6,204 nucleotides of DNA from an uncultured Eubacteriales bacterium (GTDB taxonomy: Bacteria > Bacillota_A > Clostridia > Oscillospirales > Oscillospiraceae): contig USNH01000056.1 of assembly GCA_900556015.1 (NCBI GenBank), positions 1 to 6,204 of the forward strand. The letters are read 5' to 3'. The notes under the pieces are model-generated. The model made no database searches, was not told where the DNA came from, and saw nothing but the letters and a program-made list of their open reading frames with translations. Position 1 is the stretch's first letter. Every line of letters starts with the position of its first letter. A program made the translations under genes and the position numbers. This document shows, piece by piece, positions 5,083-6,204 of the stretch.

Positions 5083-6204
5083 ATGCCAAACAAACTGCAA
5101 GCCTACGCGGAGCAAGCGGAGCGCACCGCGCGGCAGATCACCGGCAGCCATCTGGCGTGGACGGCGTTCCTGACCACCGCCGCAAGGCTGTATAAGTACC
5201 CCTACAACGAGCAGCTCATGATCTATATGCAGCGCCCGGAGGCCACCGCCTGCGCAGAGTACGACTTCTGGAACGAGAAAATGGGGCGCTATGTCCGGCG
5301 CGGCAGCACGGGCATCGCCCTCATTGACGCTACCGGCTACAAGCCAAGGCTCAAATACGTCTTTGACGTTTCCGATACCGGCGGCAAGGAAAACGCCCGC
5401 CGCGTCAACTTGTGGGAGCTGAAAGACGCGCATACCGACAGCGTGAGCGCCATGCTGGAGCGTAATTACAGCGTTTCCGGCAAAAACGGCCTTGCGGAGC
5501 AGTTCGAGAGCGTCGCTTCTCAGCTTGCTGCGGAATACTGGCGCGACCATTCCCGCGACATCCTCGGCATCGTTGCGGATTCCTATCTGGAGGAGTATGA
5601 TGATTACAACATCGAGGTGGCGTTCAAAAACGCCGCGGCGGTCAGCATCACCTACTCCCTCATGTCCCGCTGCGGGATGCAGCCGGAGGATCACTTTGAA
5701 CACGAGGATTTTTTCAGCATCTTTGATTTCAACACCCCGCGCACGGTGGCGGCACTCGGCACGGCGGTCAGCGAGATCAATGAACAGGTTTTGCGGCAGA
5801 TCGAAGTCACCATACGAAATTATGAGCGCGAACACAGCGCGGAAAGGACGGCAGAGCATGGAGAACAACCTGACTTACACGATGAACGGAGATTACATGA
5901 TCCCCGACCTGAAGATCGAGGTGCCGGAGCAGCCCCTCGGCAAGTACGGGCGGATGCGCCAGAAGTACCTGAAGGAGCATCGGCCCATCCTCTGGAACCA
6001 GATGATCTTGGAGGAAGCCCTGTTCCCGCACCTGCTGGAGATCGAGCAGGCGGCGCAGAGCCGCTTAGAGCAGATGATGCCGGAGCTGGCGGCAGAGGCC
6101 GGAGCGACGGAAGCGCTGAAAGCCCGCGACCCGATGAAATGGGTGGGCCTGATGAACACCTGCAAGGCGCAGGCGGAGGAAGTGATTCTCGCGGAGCTGA
6201 TCTA
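5083..6204 (+). CDS. N-terminus of a very large ArdC-headed protein (probable SNF2 helicase / DNA methylase of Tn1549-type elements), cut by right edge
   Basis: 374 codons are visible and no stop is reached. AGGAGG at 5068-5073 lies 9 nt before the ATG. Residues about 1-85 are an ArdC-type ssDNA-binding-like domain: YNEQLMIYMQRPEATACAEY and RYVRRGSTGIALID match the equivalent positions in the 733-aa protein. Residues about 86-250 form a mixed helical region containing YSLMSRCGMQPEDHFEHEDF. In Tn1549-type elements this N-terminus belongs to proteins of roughly 2000-3000 aa with N6-adenine methylase and SNF2-type helicase domains; those domains would lie beyond the window, so this function is inferred. 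From about residue 259 (position 5857) the frame is shared with tnpV. There the product loses all aromatic residues and lysine, and codons turn A/T-ending, as expected for a disordered linker constrained by the other frame. Confidence 0.88.
   Translation, partial: MPNKLQAYAEQAERTARQITGSHLAWTAFLTTAARLYKYPYNEQLMIYMQRPEATACAEYDFWNEKMGRYVRRGSTGIALIDATGYKPRLKYVFDVSDTGGKENARRVNLWELKDAHTDSVSAMLERNYSVSGKNGLAEQFESVASQLAAEYWRDHSRDILGIVADSYLEEYDDYNIEVAFKNAAAVSITYSLMSRCGMQPEDHFEHEDFFSIFDFNTPRTVAALGTAVSEINEQVLRQIEVTIRNYEREHSAERTAEHGEQPDLHDERRLHDPRPEDRGAGAAPRQVRADAPEVPEGASAHPLEPDDLGGSPVPAPAGDRAGGAEPLRADDAGAGGRGRSDGSAESPRPDEMGGPDEHLQGAGGGSDSRGADL
5843..5848 (+). promoter_or_regulatory. Internal ribosome binding site for tnpV inside the large ORF
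   Basis: AAAGGA (in GGAAAGGA) ends 9 nt before the tnpV ATG at 5858. It supports independent translation of tnpV from within the larger coding sequence. Confidence 0.6.
5858..6204 (+). CDS. tnpV: TnpV, transposon-encoded protein, nested out of frame in the large ArdC-headed gene; last bases cut by window edge
   Basis: The frame starting at ATG 5858 encodes MENNLTYTMNGDYMIPDL, then PLGKYGRMRQKYLKEHRPIL, a helical region, DPMKWVGLMNTCKAQAEEVI and LAELI. This is the TnpV pattern (PF14198) known from mobilisable and conjugative elements of Clostridia. 115 codons plus TA are visible; the family is about 120 aa, so only the last few residues or the stop are missing. It is soluble, with no membrane segment. 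Its role is not established; the name comes from Tn4451/Tn4453-type elements, where it accompanies the resolvase genes. Codon use is normal for this element (37 of the first 40 codons end in G or C), while the overlapping large frame has 10 of 40, so this frame is clearly under coding constraint. Confidence 0.88.
   Translation, partial: MENNLTYTMNGDYMIPDLKIEVPEQPLGKYGRMRQKYLKEHRPILWNQMILEEALFPHLLEIEQAAQSRLEQMMPELAAEAGATEALKARDPMKWVGLMNTCKAQAEEVILAELI

Noticed and set aside
1..6204. CRISPR arrays, tRNA/rRNA genes, insertion sequences, attachment sites, oriT
   Set aside because: No regularly spaced repeats, cloverleaf-like sequence, transposase or relaxase gene, or IS-type terminal repeats were seen. 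Coding regions fill almost all of the window, and the longest gap is 187 nt.

Overview
The window is a stretch of the transfer/maintenance region of an integrative conjugative element of the Tn1549/CTn type. The host is probably a GC-rich gut Firmicute (Clostridia, Oscillospiraceae/Ruminococcaceae-like). Evidence for this is the gene set (topoisomerase III, ArdC-like polyvalent protein with YodL module, transposon-transfer assisting protein, TnpV, large ArdC-headed protein), the strong G/C preference at third codon positions, tight gene spacing with AAGGAGG-type ribosome sites, and all genes lying on the + strand. No integrase, att site, tRNA, rRNA, CRISPR array or resistance gene is visible.

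Layout: (1) 3-1394, C-terminal two thirds of a type IA topoisomerase (TopB-like), cut by the left edge. (2) 1391-1693, a 100-aa protein whose start overlaps the topoisomerase stop. (3) 1700-1746, a GC-rich hairpin, possibly a terminator or attenuator. (4) 1782-2177, a 131-aa protein of unknown function that overlaps the next gene by 20 nt. (5) 2158-4359, a 733-aa polyvalent protein: ArdC-type ssDNA-binding domain, HEIAH metallopeptidase, conserved spacer, YodL domain and C-terminal tail. (6) 4361-4585, a 74-aa transposon-transfer assisting (TTRAP) protein. (7) 4586-4772, non-coding, with a convincing intrinsic terminator at 4644-4684. (8) 4773-5066, a 97-aa paralogue of the gene at 1391. (9) 5083 to the right edge, the N-terminus of a very large ArdC-headed protein, in this family usually a SNF2 helicase/DNA methylase. 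(10) 5858 to the right edge, tnpV, nested out of frame inside gene 9.

The most interesting point is the last one. A recognisable TnpV gene of at least 115 codons, with its own ribosome site, lies in a different frame inside a large ORF that stays open through the whole overlap. Where the overlap begins, the large frame switches from G/C-ending to A/T-ending codons, and its product becomes a segment without Lys, Cys, Phe, Ile, Asn, Thr, Trp or Tyr. This looks like overprinting: one stretch of DNA encodes a conserved small protein in one frame and a disordered linker in the other.

A second theme is duplication. Two homologous ~100-aa proteins and two homologous ArdC-type N-terminal domains occur in the same order, suggesting a duplicated small-protein/ArdC module. 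Functionally the genes fit handling and protection of ssDNA during conjugation (topoisomerase, ArdC proteins), plus accessory transfer proteins whose exact roles are not known.
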